NCBI RefSeq assembly: GCF_030643905.1 | Contig: NZ_CP121446.1 | Location: 1,736,001-1,800,000 of the forward strand | DNA length: 64,000 nt | Source of the DNA: Flavobacterium sp. IMCC34852 | GTDB lineage: Bacteria; Bacteroidota; Bacteroidia; Flavobacteriales; Flavobacteriaceae | Direction of reading: 5' to 3' | Part shown: piece by piece, positions 22,523-32,120 of the stretch | Numbering within the stretch: position 1 is the stretch's first letter | How the letters are laid out: the number at the start of each line of letters is the position of its first letter | Notes under the pieces: generated by a model | Databases searched by the model: none | Told to the model about the DNA's origin: nothing | What the model saw: only the letters and a program-made list of their open reading frames with translations | Position numbers and translations under genes: made by a program

Positions 22523-24522
22523 TGAAGAAAGTACTATTTTTTCTTTTGAGTTTTTTGGCTTTCGCCAATGTCAATGCCCAAATCGTAAATCCCGTAAAAT
22601 GGAGCAGTAAAGTTGAAAAAATCAGCGACACCGAATTCAATTTGGTGATGGAAGGAAAAATCGAAGACAATTGGCACGTATATTCCCAATTCACTCCGGA
22701 AGGCGGACCATTAGCGGCCGAATTCAAATTCAAAGACGCCAAAGGAAACTATGAGTTAGTAGGCAAAGTCAAAGAAAGTCCTTATAAAAAACAATACAAC
22801 GATGTTTTTGAGGTTGACGAATATTACTTTGAAAAGAAAGTAACATTTATCCAAAAAGTAAAAATCTTAAATCCGAATCTGACAACTATAAAAGCCACGA
22901 TTGATTACCAAGTTTGTAAAGAAGTTTGTATCAATCAGGACAATGCTTTTACTTTTTCGCTACCAAAAACAGTAACGGCAAACCCGGAAGCTGTGGTTGT
23001 CGGTGTTGATACAACTCAAGTTGACACAACACAAGTAGCAAAAGCAGAAGTTAAATCAACAACTACTGTTGAGGTTGCCCAACCAAAGGAAGCAGATGAT
23101 AAAGGACTGTGGACGATTTTTATTTTTGCACTTCTTGGTGGTTTTGCAGCTACATTTACACCTTGTGTTTATCCAATGATTCCAATGACTGTGAGTTTCT
23201 TCCTGAAGCAATCAGATAACAAATCAAAGGGCAGATTTAATGCCATTTTCTATGGAGCTTGCATAGTTCTTATTTGTTTTGCCATAACCATTCCGTTTCA
23301 TATTTTTGAGGGAATCAGCCGTGATATTTTCTCAGAGATTTCAACCAATGTCTATTTGAATATTTTTTTCTTTTTAATCTTTGTGATTTTTGCCATTTCT
23401 TTCTTTGGTGCTTTTGAAATTACAATGCCTTCCAGTTTGTCCAATAAAGTTGATAAGGCTTCAGATAAAGGTGGATTGATAGGGATATTCTTTATGGCTT
23501 TGACCTTGATTATCGTTTCGTTCTCATGTATCGGACCTGCTTTGGGCTTTGTTTTCGGAACTTCTTTAAATTCTGATGGTGGTGCACTAATTCTTTCTAT
23601 CGCCATGTTAGGATTCGGATTCGGATTAGCATTACCATTTATGTTTTTTGCATTGACACCAAGTTTGTTGGGTAATATGCCAAAATCAGGTGGTTGGTTG
23701 AATACGGTTAAAGTTGTATTTGGATTTATTGAATTGGCTTTGGCCTTTAAATTTTTATCAAATGCTGATATCGGAATGGATTTGCATTTGTTACACAGAG
23801 AAGTATTCATAGCTATTTGGATTGCTGTTTTCGGTGCTTTAGCCTTGTACCTTTTTGGAAAAATGACTTTGCCTCATGATAGCCCATTATCACATCTATC
23901 AGTAGGAAGAATGCTTTTAGGAGTTACCTCTTTAGCTTTTACAGTATATTTAATTCCCGGACTTTGGGGTGCCCCGTTAAAACTAATCTCAGCTTTTCCA
24001 CCACCAATGACTTATAGTGAAAGCCCACAAGGTTTTGGAAGCAAAACGACTGTTGAAAGCAATACTAAATTACCTGACGGAGCTGAATTAACTGTACATA
24101 ATTTGGTTTCTTTTACCGATTATCAAACTGGAGTTGCCTATGCCAAAAAGGTCAATAAACCAATTATGATTGACTTTACTGGAAAACAATGTGTGAATTG
24201 CCGATTGATGGAAAATAATGTTTGGTCTGATGAAAAAGTATTGGAGATTTTAAAAAATGATTTAGTATTGATTTCGCTATATGGCGATGACAAAAAAGAG
24301 TTACCACAAGCTGAGCAATATGTTACCAAAGAAGGAAAAGAAATAACTACTGTTGGAAAAAAATGGAGTGAATTCCAAATTACCCGATTTAATAATAATT
24401 CCAGACCGCTATATGTTCTTTTAGATTTAAACGAAAAGGAACTGAATACTCCGGTGGCTTACACTCCAAACATCGACGAGTATTTAGCTTGGCTAAAAGA
24501 CGGTGTTTCAAAATTTAAATAA
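22522..24522 (+). CDS. dsbD: Thiol:disulfide interchange protein DsbD
   Basis: The 666-residue inner-membrane protein moves electrons from cytoplasmic thioredoxin to the periplasm. A signal peptide (to VNAQ) is followed by an N-terminal domain with the Cys pair in YQVCKEVCINQ (about residues 130-140). The membrane part (about 190-480) has the functional cysteines in ATFTPCVYPMIPM and SFSCIGPALG. The C-terminal thioredoxin-like domain carries CVNC in DFTGKQCVNCRLMENNVW. All six redox cysteines are present. The start overlaps the tilS stop, and the gene ends at a rho-independent terminator. Confidence 0.93.
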   Translation: MKKVLFFLLSFLAFANVNAQIVNPVKWSSKVEKISDTEFNLVMEGKIEDNWHVYSQFTPEGGPLAAEFKFKDAKGNYELVGKVKESPYKKQYNDVFEVDEYYFEKKVTFIQKVKILNPNLTTIKATIDYQVCKEVCINQDNAFTFSLPKTVTANPEAVVVGVDTTQVDTTQVAKAEVKSTTTVEVAQPKEADDKGLWTIFIFALLGGFAATFTPCVYPMIPMTVSFFLKQSDNKSKGRFNAIFYGACIVLICFAITIPFHIFEGISRDIFSEISTNVYLNIFFFLIFVIFAISFFGAFEITMPSSLSNKVDKASDKGGLIGIFFMALTLIIVSFSCIGPALGFVFGTSLNSDGGALILSIAMLGFGFGLALPFMFFALTPSLLGNMPKSGGWLNTVKVVFGFIELALAFKFLSNADIGMDLHLLHREVFIAIWIAVFGALALYLFGKMTLPHDSPLSHLSVGRMLLGVTSLAFTVYLIPGLWGAPLKLISAFPPPMTYSESPQGFGSKTTVESNTKLPDGAELTVHNLVSFTDYQTGVAYAKKVNKPIMIDFTGKQCVNCRLMENNVWSDEKVLEILKNDLVLISLYGDDKKELPQAEQYVTKEGKEITTVGKKWSEFQITRFNNNSRPLYVLLDLNEKELNTPVAYTPNIDEYLAWLKDGVSKFK

Positions 24523-24528
24523 GAGCAA

Positions 24529-24558
24529 GAATCCTGGTGAAAATCAGGATTTTTTTTG
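24529..24558 (+). terminator. Rho-independent terminator after dsbD
   Basis: Stem AATCCTG / CAGGATT with loop GTGAAAAT, followed by a run of eight T. Confidence 0.85.
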
Positions 24559-24624
24559 TTTCTTATTTTTCTGACGCAACCAATTTAGGTTTTTACTATC
24601 TTTCGTTAAACAAAACCTAACGTT

Positions 24625-26394
24625 ATGAAAAAAATCCATTCCTTTTTGTACTTACTGCTGTTAGTAGTTACTTTTTCAAGTTGCGATTCTAATGATGACA
24701 ATTCCAATTCAGGTCCGAATGATGATACTTTTACTCAAAATTTCGGAAGTGCTGCCAATCGTGATTTTATAGGTCAAGTAGTCGATACCAACAATAATCC
24801 GCTACAAGGTGTAACTATTAAAATAGGTACTTCTACAACGCAAACCGATGTTAACGGAGTTTTTATTATTAATGGTGCTAATGTGTACCAGCGATTTGCT
24901 TACATCACGGCAACAAAAACCGGCTATATCGATGGTTCACGTTCAATGGTTCCGACAAGCGGAAAAAACAATGTAAAGATTATGTTGATTCCAAATACTC
25001 CTTTAGAAACCATTCAATCAGGTGTTTCCAGTGAAGTTGCTTTGCCTTCGGGAACTAAAGTGGTTTTTGACGGTGCTTTTGTTGATGCCAATGGGAATGA
25101 TTATTCGGGCAGCGTACAAGTAGCAATGTTTCATTTGACACCAACCGATGAAAACATCAGCAAATTAATGCCCGGAATGTTATATGCTCAAACCGAAACC
25201 AATGAGCAAGCCATTTTAGAAACTTTTGGGATGTTGAACGTTGAACTCAGAGGCAGTACCGGACAAAAGTTAAATATAAAAGAAGGTCATACTGCCGAAA
25301 TCACTATGCAAATTGATAATAGTCAAGTTGCAACCGCACCAAGCTCCATTCCGTTATGGCATTTTGATGAAGAAAAAGGCTATTGGAAAGAAGAGGGTGT
25401 GGCCACTAAAGTAGGCAACAAATACGTTGGAGAAGTGTCGCATTTTTCTTGGTGGAATTGTGATGCCCAATTTCCAACAGTTACTTTAACACTTACTGTA
25501 GTGGATGCTAATGGTAATGGGATTTCGAATGTTGGCGTCGGATTAATTGCTAATGGGAATACATGGCCTGTAATGGGTTATACCGATATTAACGGTCAAG
25601 TTTCAGGATTAATTCCGGCAAATCAAACTTTAGTATTAAATGTTTATCCTGATTATGATTCTTGTAATAGCAATAATGTTATTTACACGACCTCAATCGG
25701 ACCATTTACAACCAATACCACTTTGCCTAATATTGTTATTAGTAATTCGCCTACAACATTGAGTTCAACGGTAGTTGGGAATTTAGTAAAATGTAATAAT
25801 ACCAATGTAACTAATGGCTATGTAATACTTAACAGAGCAGGAGGTAATTCTGTTTCACCTGTGACTAATGGTGCTTTTAGTTTTAATGAAATCTATTGTC
25901 CGAGTAACACGCAATTTACTTTGAAAGGGTATGATTTGGAAAATCTGCAAACGACCGATTCAATAGCTTATAATTTTACCTCACCAATTACTAATATTGG
26001 AAATCTTCAAGCTTGTACTGCAGTAGATGAATTTATTTCTTACCAAGTTGATGGTGGTGCTCCGGTATTTTTAATTCAGCAGGTCAATGGCGGTACTACA
26101 ACACCGGGAACAATTAATCAATATGCTTTAAGCTTAAATGCTTCAGGTGTTAACGGAGGTTTATATATTTGGGGAGATACCAATACTCCGGGAGTATATA
26201 CTACAGCCCAATTTTCAATAGAAGGCAGCGGAGTTGGTTATATAGGGTCAACTACTACCAATACGATTCAGTTTAATTTAAATCAGGTTGGCGCTATTGG
26301 TCAATATATCGATATGACTTTCAGCGGTACTTTTACCGATAGTACCGGATTGCATACTTTAACCGGAGTCGCTCACGTTATTAGAGACAATTAG
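24625..26394 (+). CDS. Lipoprotein with carboxypeptidase-regulatory-like domain
   Basis: The 589-residue lipoprotein has a lipobox Cys in VVTFSSCDSNDDNSNSG (about residue 20) and a low-complexity acidic linker. A carboxypeptidase-regulatory-like beta domain follows (DFIGQVVDTNNNPLQGVTIKIG, about residues 48-110). The middle section has MFHLTPTDENISKLMPGML and an SHFSWWNCD motif, and a second Ig-like domain begins at VTLTLTVVDANGNGISNVGV. The C-terminal part is beta-rich. Such proteins sit on the outer membrane or cell surface. No enzyme motif was found. It is a single gene ending at a terminator. Confidence 0.75.
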   Translation: MKKIHSFLYLLLLVVTFSSCDSNDDNSNSGPNDDTFTQNFGSAANRDFIGQVVDTNNNPLQGVTIKIGTSTTQTDVNGVFIINGANVYQRFAYITATKTGYIDGSRSMVPTSGKNNVKIMLIPNTPLETIQSGVSSEVALPSGTKVVFDGAFVDANGNDYSGSVQVAMFHLTPTDENISKLMPGMLYAQTETNEQAILETFGMLNVELRGSTGQKLNIKEGHTAEITMQIDNSQVATAPSSIPLWHFDEEKGYWKEEGVATKVGNKYVGEVSHFSWWNCDAQFPTVTLTLTVVDANGNGISNVGVGLIANGNTWPVMGYTDINGQVSGLIPANQTLVLNVYPDYDSCNSNNVIYTTSIGPFTTNTTLPNIVISNSPTTLSSTVVGNLVKCNNTNVTNGYVILNRAGGNSVSPVTNGAFSFNEIYCPSNTQFTLKGYDLENLQTTDSIAYNFTSPITNIGNLQACTAVDEFISYQVDGGAPVFLIQQVNGGTTTPGTINQYALSLNASGVNGGLYIWGDTNTPGVYTTAQFSIEGSGVGYIGSTTTNTIQFNLNQVGAIGQYIDMTFSGTFTDSTGLHTLTGVAHVIRDN

Positions 26395-26411
26395 TCAAAA
26401 CAATAAATCAT

Positions 26412-26443
26412 AAAAAAGCCCCGAAACATTCGGGGCTTTTTTT
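26412..26443. terminator. Bidirectional rho-independent terminator
   Basis: Stem AAAAAGCCCCGAA / TTCGGGGCTTTTT with a short loop, between convergent genes 24625-26394 and 26442-26966. Confidence 0.9.
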
Positions 26444-26966
26444 ATCCTAAAACTTCACTGACTTCACTTTTCATAAACGCCAAAGCTACATTGGTGGCGA
26501 CTTCGTCTTGAAGTAAGTTACTCAGTATTTTTTCTCGTAGTTTGTCTGCATCAGTTACCGAAGTATCGGCTGTCGTTTTTCTGATGTTTTGAATAATGGT
26601 GTTTTTTGCGGTCATAATCATCGTCCAACATTCATCGGTGATATAGATTTGTTGGGTCAAATTGTGCTCAAATTCTTGTTCGATATGGTGAATCAATAAA
26701 TTCTGATAAGCCACTTTATCGTCGTTCAAAGGCGCTACTCTAATCAATAACTTTGCCGGATTAATGCGTTCCAAAAACAAAGCCATGCGCTCATAAGCTT
26801 GTAATCGCAAAGGCAAAGCCTGTTTCTGATTTTCTTTCTGCGCCAACCAACGACGCGTATGCTGCTGGTCTTTGAAATAACTATCGAATAGATAATAGGC
26901 AACACCACCCGTAATCAAAGCCGGTAAGGTGTAAAAAGCTAACTCAAGGATTTTATCGGTGCTCAT
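26442..26966 (-). CDS. Membrane-anchored protein of unknown function
   Basis: The 174-residue protein starts at ATG 26966 (MSTDKILELAFYTLPALITG). The frame is open to 27032, but a perfect TATATTTG -7 box lies at 26992-26999, inside that extension, so the later start is preferred. There is one transmembrane helix (LPALITGGVAYYLF) and then a soluble, helical part with QRLQAYERMALFLERINPAKL and TDECWTMIMTAKNTIIQN. I recognise this as a conserved flavobacterial type of hypothetical protein, but no function is known. It diverges from the UvrD/PcrA helicase gene. Confidence 0.75.
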   Translation of the reverse strand: MSTDKILELAFYTLPALITGGVAYYLFDSYFKDQQHTRRWLAQKENQKQALPLRLQAYERMALFLERINPAKLLIRVAPLNDDKVAYQNLLIHHIEQEFEHNLTQQIYITDECWTMIMTAKNTIIQNIRKTTADTSVTDADKLREKILSNLLQDEVATNVALAFMKSEVSEVLG

Positions 26967-26991
26967 GGTATAATCGACTAAAAATTGTTGA

Positions 26992-26999
26992 CAAATATA
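26992..26999 (-). promoter_or_regulatory. -7 promoter box
   Basis: TATATTTG on the minus strand, 26 bp upstream of the ATG at 26966, matches TAnnTTTG exactly and supports that start over 27032. Confidence 0.5.
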
Positions 27000-27070
27000 A
27001 AGAAATACCCTTAAATCTGTATTGCAATTCAAGTTTAGTAATGCTAAATTTGTCCATTAAGAATCATAAT

Positions 27071-27102
27071 CTTAGAGCCTCAGAACCTTAGTCACTTAGT
27101 AC
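27071..27102. repeat. Four 8-bp CTTAGNNC repeats upstream of the helicase gene
   Basis: CTTAGAGC, CTCAGAAC, CTTAGTCA, CTTAGTAC run without a break and end 6 bp before the ATG of the helicase gene. The period is 8, not 7. Confidence 0.6.
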
Positions 27103-27108
27103 CTAAAA

Positions 27109-29439
27109 ATGCAACAATACATTTCCCAACTCAACGAAGCCCAACAAGCACCCGTTTTCCAAAAGGATGGCCCAATGATTATCATTGCAGGCGCCGGTTC
27201 GGGAAAAACGCGTGTGTTGACAGTTCGTATTTCGTATCTGATGAGTTTGGGTGTCGATGCGTTTAATATTTTGGCCTTAACGTTTACCAACAAAGCCGCA
27301 CGCGAAATGAAAAAGCGTATTTCGGATATCGTTGGAAACAACGAGGCTAAAAACCTTTGGATGGGAACTTTCCACTCCGTATTTGCTAAGATTTTAAGAA
27401 TAGAAGCAGAGAAGTTAGGTTATCCGTCGAACTTTACCATTTATGATACGCAGGATAGTGTTCGGTTGATTTCGGCGATTATCAAAGAAATGCAATTGGA
27501 CAAAGACATCTACAAACCCAAGCAGGTTTACAGTAGAATCTCTTCTTATAAAAACTCGTTGATTACGGTTAAAGCCTATTTCAACAATCCCGAATTGATG
27601 GAAGCCGATGCGATGAGCAAAAAGCCTCGTATGGGTGAAATTTATCAAAATTATGTAGAGCGTTGTTTTAAAAGCGGCGCTATGGATTTTGATGATTTAT
27701 TGCTAAAGACGAATGAGTTGTTAAACCGCTTTCCGGATGTGTTGGCCAAATACCAAGATCGTTTCCGATATATTTTAGTCGATGAGTACCAAGATACCAA
27801 TCATTCGCAGTATTTAATCGTTCGTGCACTTTCTGATAGATTCCAAAATATTTGTGTCGTAGGCGATGATGCGCAAAGTATTTATGCGTTTCGCGGCGCC
27901 AACATCAATAACATTCTCAACTTCCAGAAGGATTACGACAATGTAAAAACCTATCGTTTGGAGCAAAACTATCGTTCGACCAAGAACATAGTAGAAGCCG
28001 CCAATTCGATTATCGATAAGAACAAGACCAAGTTGGAAAAAGTGGTTTGGACCGCGAACGACTTTGGTCCCAAAATAAAAGTCCACCGAAGCATTACCGA
28101 CGGCGAAGAAGGCCGTTTTGTAGCCGGAGAAATCTTCGAGCAAAAAATGCGCAACCAAATGATGAATGGTCAGTTTGCCATTTTATACCGCACCAACGCG
28201 CAATCCCGTGCGATGGAAGATGCGTTGCGTAAGCGAGACATTCCGTACCGAATTTACGGCGGTTTGTCTTTCTACCAAAGAAAAGAAATCAAGGACGTCT
28301 TGTGTTATTTGAGATTGGTCATTAATCCGAAAGACGAAGAAGCTTTGGTACGTGTCATCAATTATCCGGCCAGAGGAATTGGTGATACGACTGTCGAGAA
28401 ATTAACCGTTGCTGCTAATCATTACAAGCGTTCCATTTTTGAAGTCATGGAGCATATCGATAAAATCGATTTAAAACTCAATTCGGGAACCAAACAAAAA
28501 ATAGAAGACTTTGTCACGATGATCAAAAGTTTTCAGGTGATTAATGAGCAGCAAGACGCTTTTGTCTTGACAGAGCATGTGGCCAAGAAAACAGGTTTGA
28601 TTCAGGAACTTAAAAAAGACGCCACACCCGAGGGAATAGCTCGTATAGAAAATATCGAAACCTTAATGGGCGGTATTAAAGATTTTATCGAAGGGCAAAA
28701 GGAAATTGACGGAGCGCGCGGTGCTTTGTCTGAATTTTTAGAAGATGTCGCCTTGGCCACCGATTTAGATAATGATACCGGCGATGATGACAGAGTGGCT
28801 TTGATGACGATTCACTTGGCAAAAGGTTTGGAGTTTCCGTATGTGTTTGTGGTGGGAATGGAAGAAGATTTGTTTCCAAGTGCGATGAGTTTAAATACCC
28901 GCAGCGAACTCGAAGAAGAACGCCGTTTGTTCTATGTAGCCTTAACCCGTGCCGAACACCAAGCGTATTTGACTTATGCACAATCACGATACCGTTGGGG
29001 TAAATTAACTGATGCCGAACCTTCGCGTTTTATAGAAGAAATTGACGATCAATATTTAGAGTACATCAATCCGATGGACCGAGGTGGTTACAGTTACAAA
29101 CCAACCATTGACTTAGATATTTTTGGCGACATCGATAAGTCGAAATTGCGTTTGGCAAAACCCGTTGCAGGAACACCACCAAAAACTTACGGAGAAGAAC
29201 CAACATCTTCAGTAAATATTCGTAAATTGAAACCGGTATCGAGTCAGGCACCGGGCAATACCAATTTGTTTGACAGCAAATTAGCAATAGGCAATGTGGT
29301 AATGCACGAGCGCTTCGGCAAAGGACAAATTGTAAACCTCGAAGGCATTGGTGCCGACAGGAAAGCGGAAATCAAGTTTGAAGTAGGTGGCATTAAGAAA
29401 TTATTGTTGCGATTTGCTAAACTTGAAGTTATTGGCTAG
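27109..29439 (+). CDS. pcrA: UvrD/PcrA-type DNA helicase
   Basis: The 776-residue superfamily 1A helicase unwinds DNA in the 3'-5' direction in repair and replication. Motif I is GAGSGKTRVLTVRI, motif Ia TFTNKAAREMKKR, motif II (Walker B) YILVDEYQDTNHSQY, motif III VGDDAQSIYAFRGA, motif IV RLEQNYRS, and the C-terminal motifs are VALMTIHLAKGLEFPYVFVVG and RRLFYVALTRAE. The length and the C-terminal KxR-rich tail with ERFGKGQIVNLEG fit PcrA/UvrD better than Rep. The ATG at 27109 follows a short repeat array. The choice between the names pcrA and uvrD is a convention. Confidence 0.93.
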   Translation: MQQYISQLNEAQQAPVFQKDGPMIIIAGAGSGKTRVLTVRISYLMSLGVDAFNILALTFTNKAAREMKKRISDIVGNNEAKNLWMGTFHSVFAKILRIEAEKLGYPSNFTIYDTQDSVRLISAIIKEMQLDKDIYKPKQVYSRISSYKNSLITVKAYFNNPELMEADAMSKKPRMGEIYQNYVERCFKSGAMDFDDLLLKTNELLNRFPDVLAKYQDRFRYILVDEYQDTNHSQYLIVRALSDRFQNICVVGDDAQSIYAFRGANINNILNFQKDYDNVKTYRLEQNYRSTKNIVEAANSIIDKNKTKLEKVVWTANDFGPKIKVHRSITDGEEGRFVAGEIFEQKMRNQMMNGQFAILYRTNAQSRAMEDALRKRDIPYRIYGGLSFYQRKEIKDVLCYLRLVINPKDEEALVRVINYPARGIGDTTVEKLTVAANHYKRSIFEVMEHIDKIDLKLNSGTKQKIEDFVTMIKSFQVINEQQDAFVLTEHVAKKTGLIQELKKDATPEGIARIENIETLMGGIKDFIEGQKEIDGARGALSEFLEDVALATDLDNDTGDDDRVALMTIHLAKGLEFPYVFVVGMEEDLFPSAMSLNTRSELEEERRLFYVALTRAEHQAYLTYAQSRYRWGKLTDAEPSRFIEEIDDQYLEYINPMDRGGYSYKPTIDLDIFGDIDKSKLRLAKPVAGTPPKTYGEEPTSSVNIRKLKPVSSQAPGNTNLFDSKLAIGNVVMHERFGKGQIVNLEGIGADRKAEIKFEVGGIKKLLLRFAKLEVIG

Positions 29440-29499
29440 TCAAACTCAAAAATACGCTCTAAAAGGTCTAAAATTCTAAGTAGTCTAACAATCATAATT

Positions 29500-30120
29500 A
29501 TGGCCGAATTTATCAAAATATACGAAGACAAACCCAGCGAAGCGGCTATAAAAAAGGTAGTGAAAGTGCTTCGAGATGGCGGTTTAGTTATTTATCCTAC
29601 GGATACGGTTTATGGTTTGGGTTGTGATATTACCAACTCAAGAGCTTTAGAGCGCATTGCCAAAATCAAAGGCATTAAGCTGGAAAAGGCTAACTTTTCT
29701 TTTGTGTGCAGCGATTTAAGTAACCTATCGGATTATGTTCGTCAAATTGATACTTCGACTTTTAAAATTCTGAAAAGAGCGCTACCCGGGCCTTACACCT
29801 TTATTCTTCCGGGGAATAATGATTTGCCCAAAGAATTTCGAAAAAAGAAAACCGTTGGTATTCGTGTACCCGATAACAATATTGCATTAGAGATTGTTCG
29901 TATGTTGGGCAACCCCATTGTTTCAACCTCAATACACGACGATGACGAAGTATTAGAATATTCCACCGATCCTGAATTGATTTTTGAAAAGTGGCAACAT
30001 AAAGTAGATTTGATAATCGATGGCGGTTACGGAGATAATGTTGGTTCTACTATAATTGATTTGTCTGGCTATGAACCGGTTGTTATTCGTGAAGGCAAAG
30101 GCGATCCGGATATTTTTTAG
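29500..30120 (+). CDS. YrdC/Sua5-family protein (YciO-like)
   Basis: The 206-residue protein has the YrdC fold, with GGLVIYPTDTVYGLGCDI near the N-terminus, KIKGIKLEKANFSFVCSDL and PGPYTFILPG. The whole-length similarity is to E. coli YciO: same length, same opening and the same ending VVIREGKGDPDIF. The family includes TsaC/Sua5, which makes threonylcarbamoyl-AMP for the t6A tRNA modification; YciO members may do the same reaction or another. It lies 60 bp after the helicase gene and 3 bp before the next gene, so the three may be co-transcribed. Confidence 0.85.
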   Translation: MAEFIKIYEDKPSEAAIKKVVKVLRDGGLVIYPTDTVYGLGCDITNSRALERIAKIKGIKLEKANFSFVCSDLSNLSDYVRQIDTSTFKILKRALPGPYTFILPGNNDLPKEFRKKKTVGIRVPDNNIALEIVRMLGNPIVSTSIHDDDEVLEYSTDPELIFEKWQHKVDLIIDGGYGDNVGSTIIDLSGYEPVVIREGKGDPDIF

Positions 30121-30123
30121 CCT

Positions 30124-31140
30124 ATGAGATTACACTATCTTCTCCTGTACTTTTTATGTTTCAATTTTTCTTTTGCACAATACATCAAAGGCAGAGTAGT
30201 CGATGATTTAAATCAGCCTTTGGCAGCTGCAAATGTTTATTACGAAGGAACAACTTTATCAACTTTTACAAATGATAATGGTGATTTTATATTGGTATAT
30301 GAACCTCAATTGAAAAGACCTATAGTGGTTAGTTATATTGGTTATGTTACCACTTACGTTGAAAGTTATACTATTAGTGAACATTTGACCATAAAGTTAA
30401 CCCAAGATATTGGCGCTTTACGTGAAGTTGTGGTTAAAAAAGACAAGTTTTCCAGAAAGGAGAAAATGGCCATTTTTAAAGAACATTTTTTAGGAAAAAC
30501 TGCTTTTGGTTTAAAAACAATTATTGAAAATGAAGATGATATAGTGTTGGAATATGATGAGGAAACCTTTATGTTAAAGGCTTATGCCAACAAGCCTTTG
30601 GTGATTGTCAATCCTTCGTTGGGTTACAAAATCAATTATGAATTGGTGGATTTTGAGGTGCAATTTTCTATATTATCACTCAATCCGCATGCGATTAAGA
30701 GAAGTTATTATGCCGGATACACTCGATTTGAGGAAATAGAAAATAGTTCTCGTATCCTCAAAAAAAGAGAACAAGCTTACAGAGGTTCACCAATGCACTT
30801 TTATAGAAATTTAATCAATGGAATTTGGGGCAAAAATGATTTTCAATTATTTCTGAGAGGACACTTGACAAATCCCTCAAATCATTTTACGGTAACCAAA
30901 GAAGCCGATAGGTATAAAGTAGATATTAAGAGACAAAAAATAGATTTTGAAAATGATAATTTGGTTGCTTTTTTTGGATTATTATTTGACGGTAATGAAA
31001 ATTCCATAGTGCAGTTCAATGCCGAAACAATTTATGTTGATCCTTATGGAAATAATTTAAGTTCTCGAGATGTTTCCTTCTCCGGATTCATTCAATTCAA
31101 GCGATTAGGAGATACACTGCCTTTGAATTATGGCCTATAA
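30124..31140 (+). CDS. Secreted carboxypeptidase-regulatory-like domain protein
   Basis: The 338-residue protein has a signal peptide ending FSFAQ (residues 1-19). Residues about 20-110 form a CarboxypepD_reg-like beta domain with YIKGRVVDDLNQPLAAANVY and PIVVSYIGYVTTYV, as found at the N-terminus of TonB-dependent receptors, but no receptor barrel follows. The rest (about 110-338) is of no recognised family. The product is probably located at the outer membrane or in the periplasm. Its start is 3 bp after the YciO-like gene, and it ends at a rho-independent terminator. Confidence 0.8.
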   Translation: MRLHYLLLYFLCFNFSFAQYIKGRVVDDLNQPLAAANVYYEGTTLSTFTNDNGDFILVYEPQLKRPIVVSYIGYVTTYVESYTISEHLTIKLTQDIGALREVVVKKDKFSRKEKMAIFKEHFLGKTAFGLKTIIENEDDIVLEYDEETFMLKAYANKPLVIVNPSLGYKINYELVDFEVQFSILSLNPHAIKRSYYAGYTRFEEIENSSRILKKREQAYRGSPMHFYRNLINGIWGKNDFQLFLRGHLTNPSNHFTVTKEADRYKVDIKRQKIDFENDNLVAFFGLLFDGNENSIVQFNAETIYVDPYGNNLSSRDVSFSGFIQFKRLGDTLPLNYGL

Positions 31141-31142
31141 AA

Positions 31143-31171
31143 AAAGCGTCCCAAGAAATTGGGACGATTTT
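31143..31171 (+). terminator. Rho-independent terminator
   Basis: Stem CGTCCCAA / TTGGGACG with a GAAA loop, followed by ATTTTT. Confidence 0.85.
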
Positions 31172-31175
31172 TATC

Positions 31176-31203
31176 TGAACACTGTTCACTGAATATTGAA
31201 CAC
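31176..31203. repeat. Heptamers of the TGAACAC family (reverse of GTTCAGT)
   Basis: TGAACAC, TGTTCAC, TGAATAT, TGAACAC form four 7-bp units reaching the stop codon of the OmpA lipoprotein gene. On the reverse strand this is the GTTCA family seen at 3599-3640 and 11810-11858. Confidence 0.65.
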
Positions 31204-32039
31204 TATTTTTTCTGGTTTTTCATTTCTTTTTCAATCATTTCATAGAACTCGTCGATTTTAGGTAAAATCACGATACGGGTTCTTCTGTTGATGGAACGGT
31301 TTTCAGAAGTATTGTTTTCCACTAAAGGAATGTATTCGCCTCTTCCGGCAGCAATTAATTGTTTTGGATTGACTTTTAAGTCTTTGGTCAACACTCTTAC
31401 GATGGCGGTTGAACGTTTAACGCTCAAATCCCAGTTGTCTACTAAAATGGCATTTCCGGTAAAGGGAACATTATCGGTGTGGCCTTCAACCATACATTCA
31501 AAAGTTGGTTTGTCATTGATTACTTTCGCTACTTTGGCCAACACTTCTTTAGCTCGGTCGCTTACCACATAACTTCCGCTTTTGAAAAGCAATTTATCGG
31601 CTATGGAAATAAATACTACACCTTTATCAACATTTACTTCAATGTCAGGATCAGAAATACCTACAGAGCTTTTTAAACTGGTTACCAAAGCCAAAGTCAC
31701 ACTGTCTTTGCGGGTTAAGGCATCTTGTAAACGGGTGATTTTTAAGTCTTTCTCTTTCAAACTCTCTAAAGATTTCTCTAAGTTTTGAGCTCCTTTTGAA
31801 GTCAAAAGGGTCAACTCTTTTTGATTGTTGATCAAGTCGGAGTTGTTTTGCTTTAAGTAATCATTTTGTTTAGAAAGTGCTTCTTTTTCAGATAAACACA
31901 AATTCAATTTGACGGTAGTTGAATTTAATAAGTCTTGACATTCCTTGTTTTGTGCTTCTAATGCGGCAATTTTTTTCTTAGTTCCGCATGAAGTCAGCGT
32001 TAAAGTAACTAACGAAAGGGCAAAAATTACTTTTCTCAT
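31203..32039 (-). CDS. OmpA/MotB-domain lipoprotein
   Basis: The 278-residue protein has a lipobox (LTLTSC, Cys at residue 18) and a coiled-coil segment of about residues 25-110 (KKKIAALEAQNKECQDLL, ENLEKSLESLKEKDL type). The C-terminal OmpA domain (about 125-265) carries the peptidoglycan-binding motif FECMVEGHTDNVPFTG and RSINRRTRIVILPK. It anchors the outer membrane to the peptidoglycan layer, the coiled coil acting as a spacer. A perfect TATTTTTG -7 box lies 23 bp upstream of the ATG at 32039. It is a single gene. Confidence 0.9.
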   Translation of the reverse strand: MRKVIFALSLVTLTLTSCGTKKKIAALEAQNKECQDLLNSTTVKLNLCLSEKEALSKQNDYLKQNNSDLINNQKELTLLTSKGAQNLEKSLESLKEKDLKITRLQDALTRKDSVTLALVTSLKSSVGISDPDIEVNVDKGVVFISIADKLLFKSGSYVVSDRAKEVLAKVAKVINDKPTFECMVEGHTDNVPFTGNAILVDNWDLSVKRSTAIVRVLTKDLKVNPKQLIAAGRGEYIPLVENNTSENRSINRRTRIVILPKIDEFYEMIEKEMKNQKK

Positions 32040-32061
32040 AAGTGTTTAATTAAAATTTGAA

Positions 32062-32069
32062 CAAAAATA
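32062..32069 (-). promoter_or_regulatory. -7 promoter box for the OmpA lipoprotein
   Basis: TATTTTTG on the minus strand matches TAnnTTTG, 23 bp upstream of the start at 32039. Confidence 0.5.
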
Positions 32070-32120
32070 CGATTATTTTGGATGTGACGAGTTTTAGCGA
32101 ATGATAAACTCTTGTTAAAA

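Noticed and set aside
23352..23810. Minus-strand frame of 152 codons within dsbD
   Set aside because: The protein is Asn/Pro/Lys-rich as expected for the reverse strand of a membrane segment; dsbD is certain.
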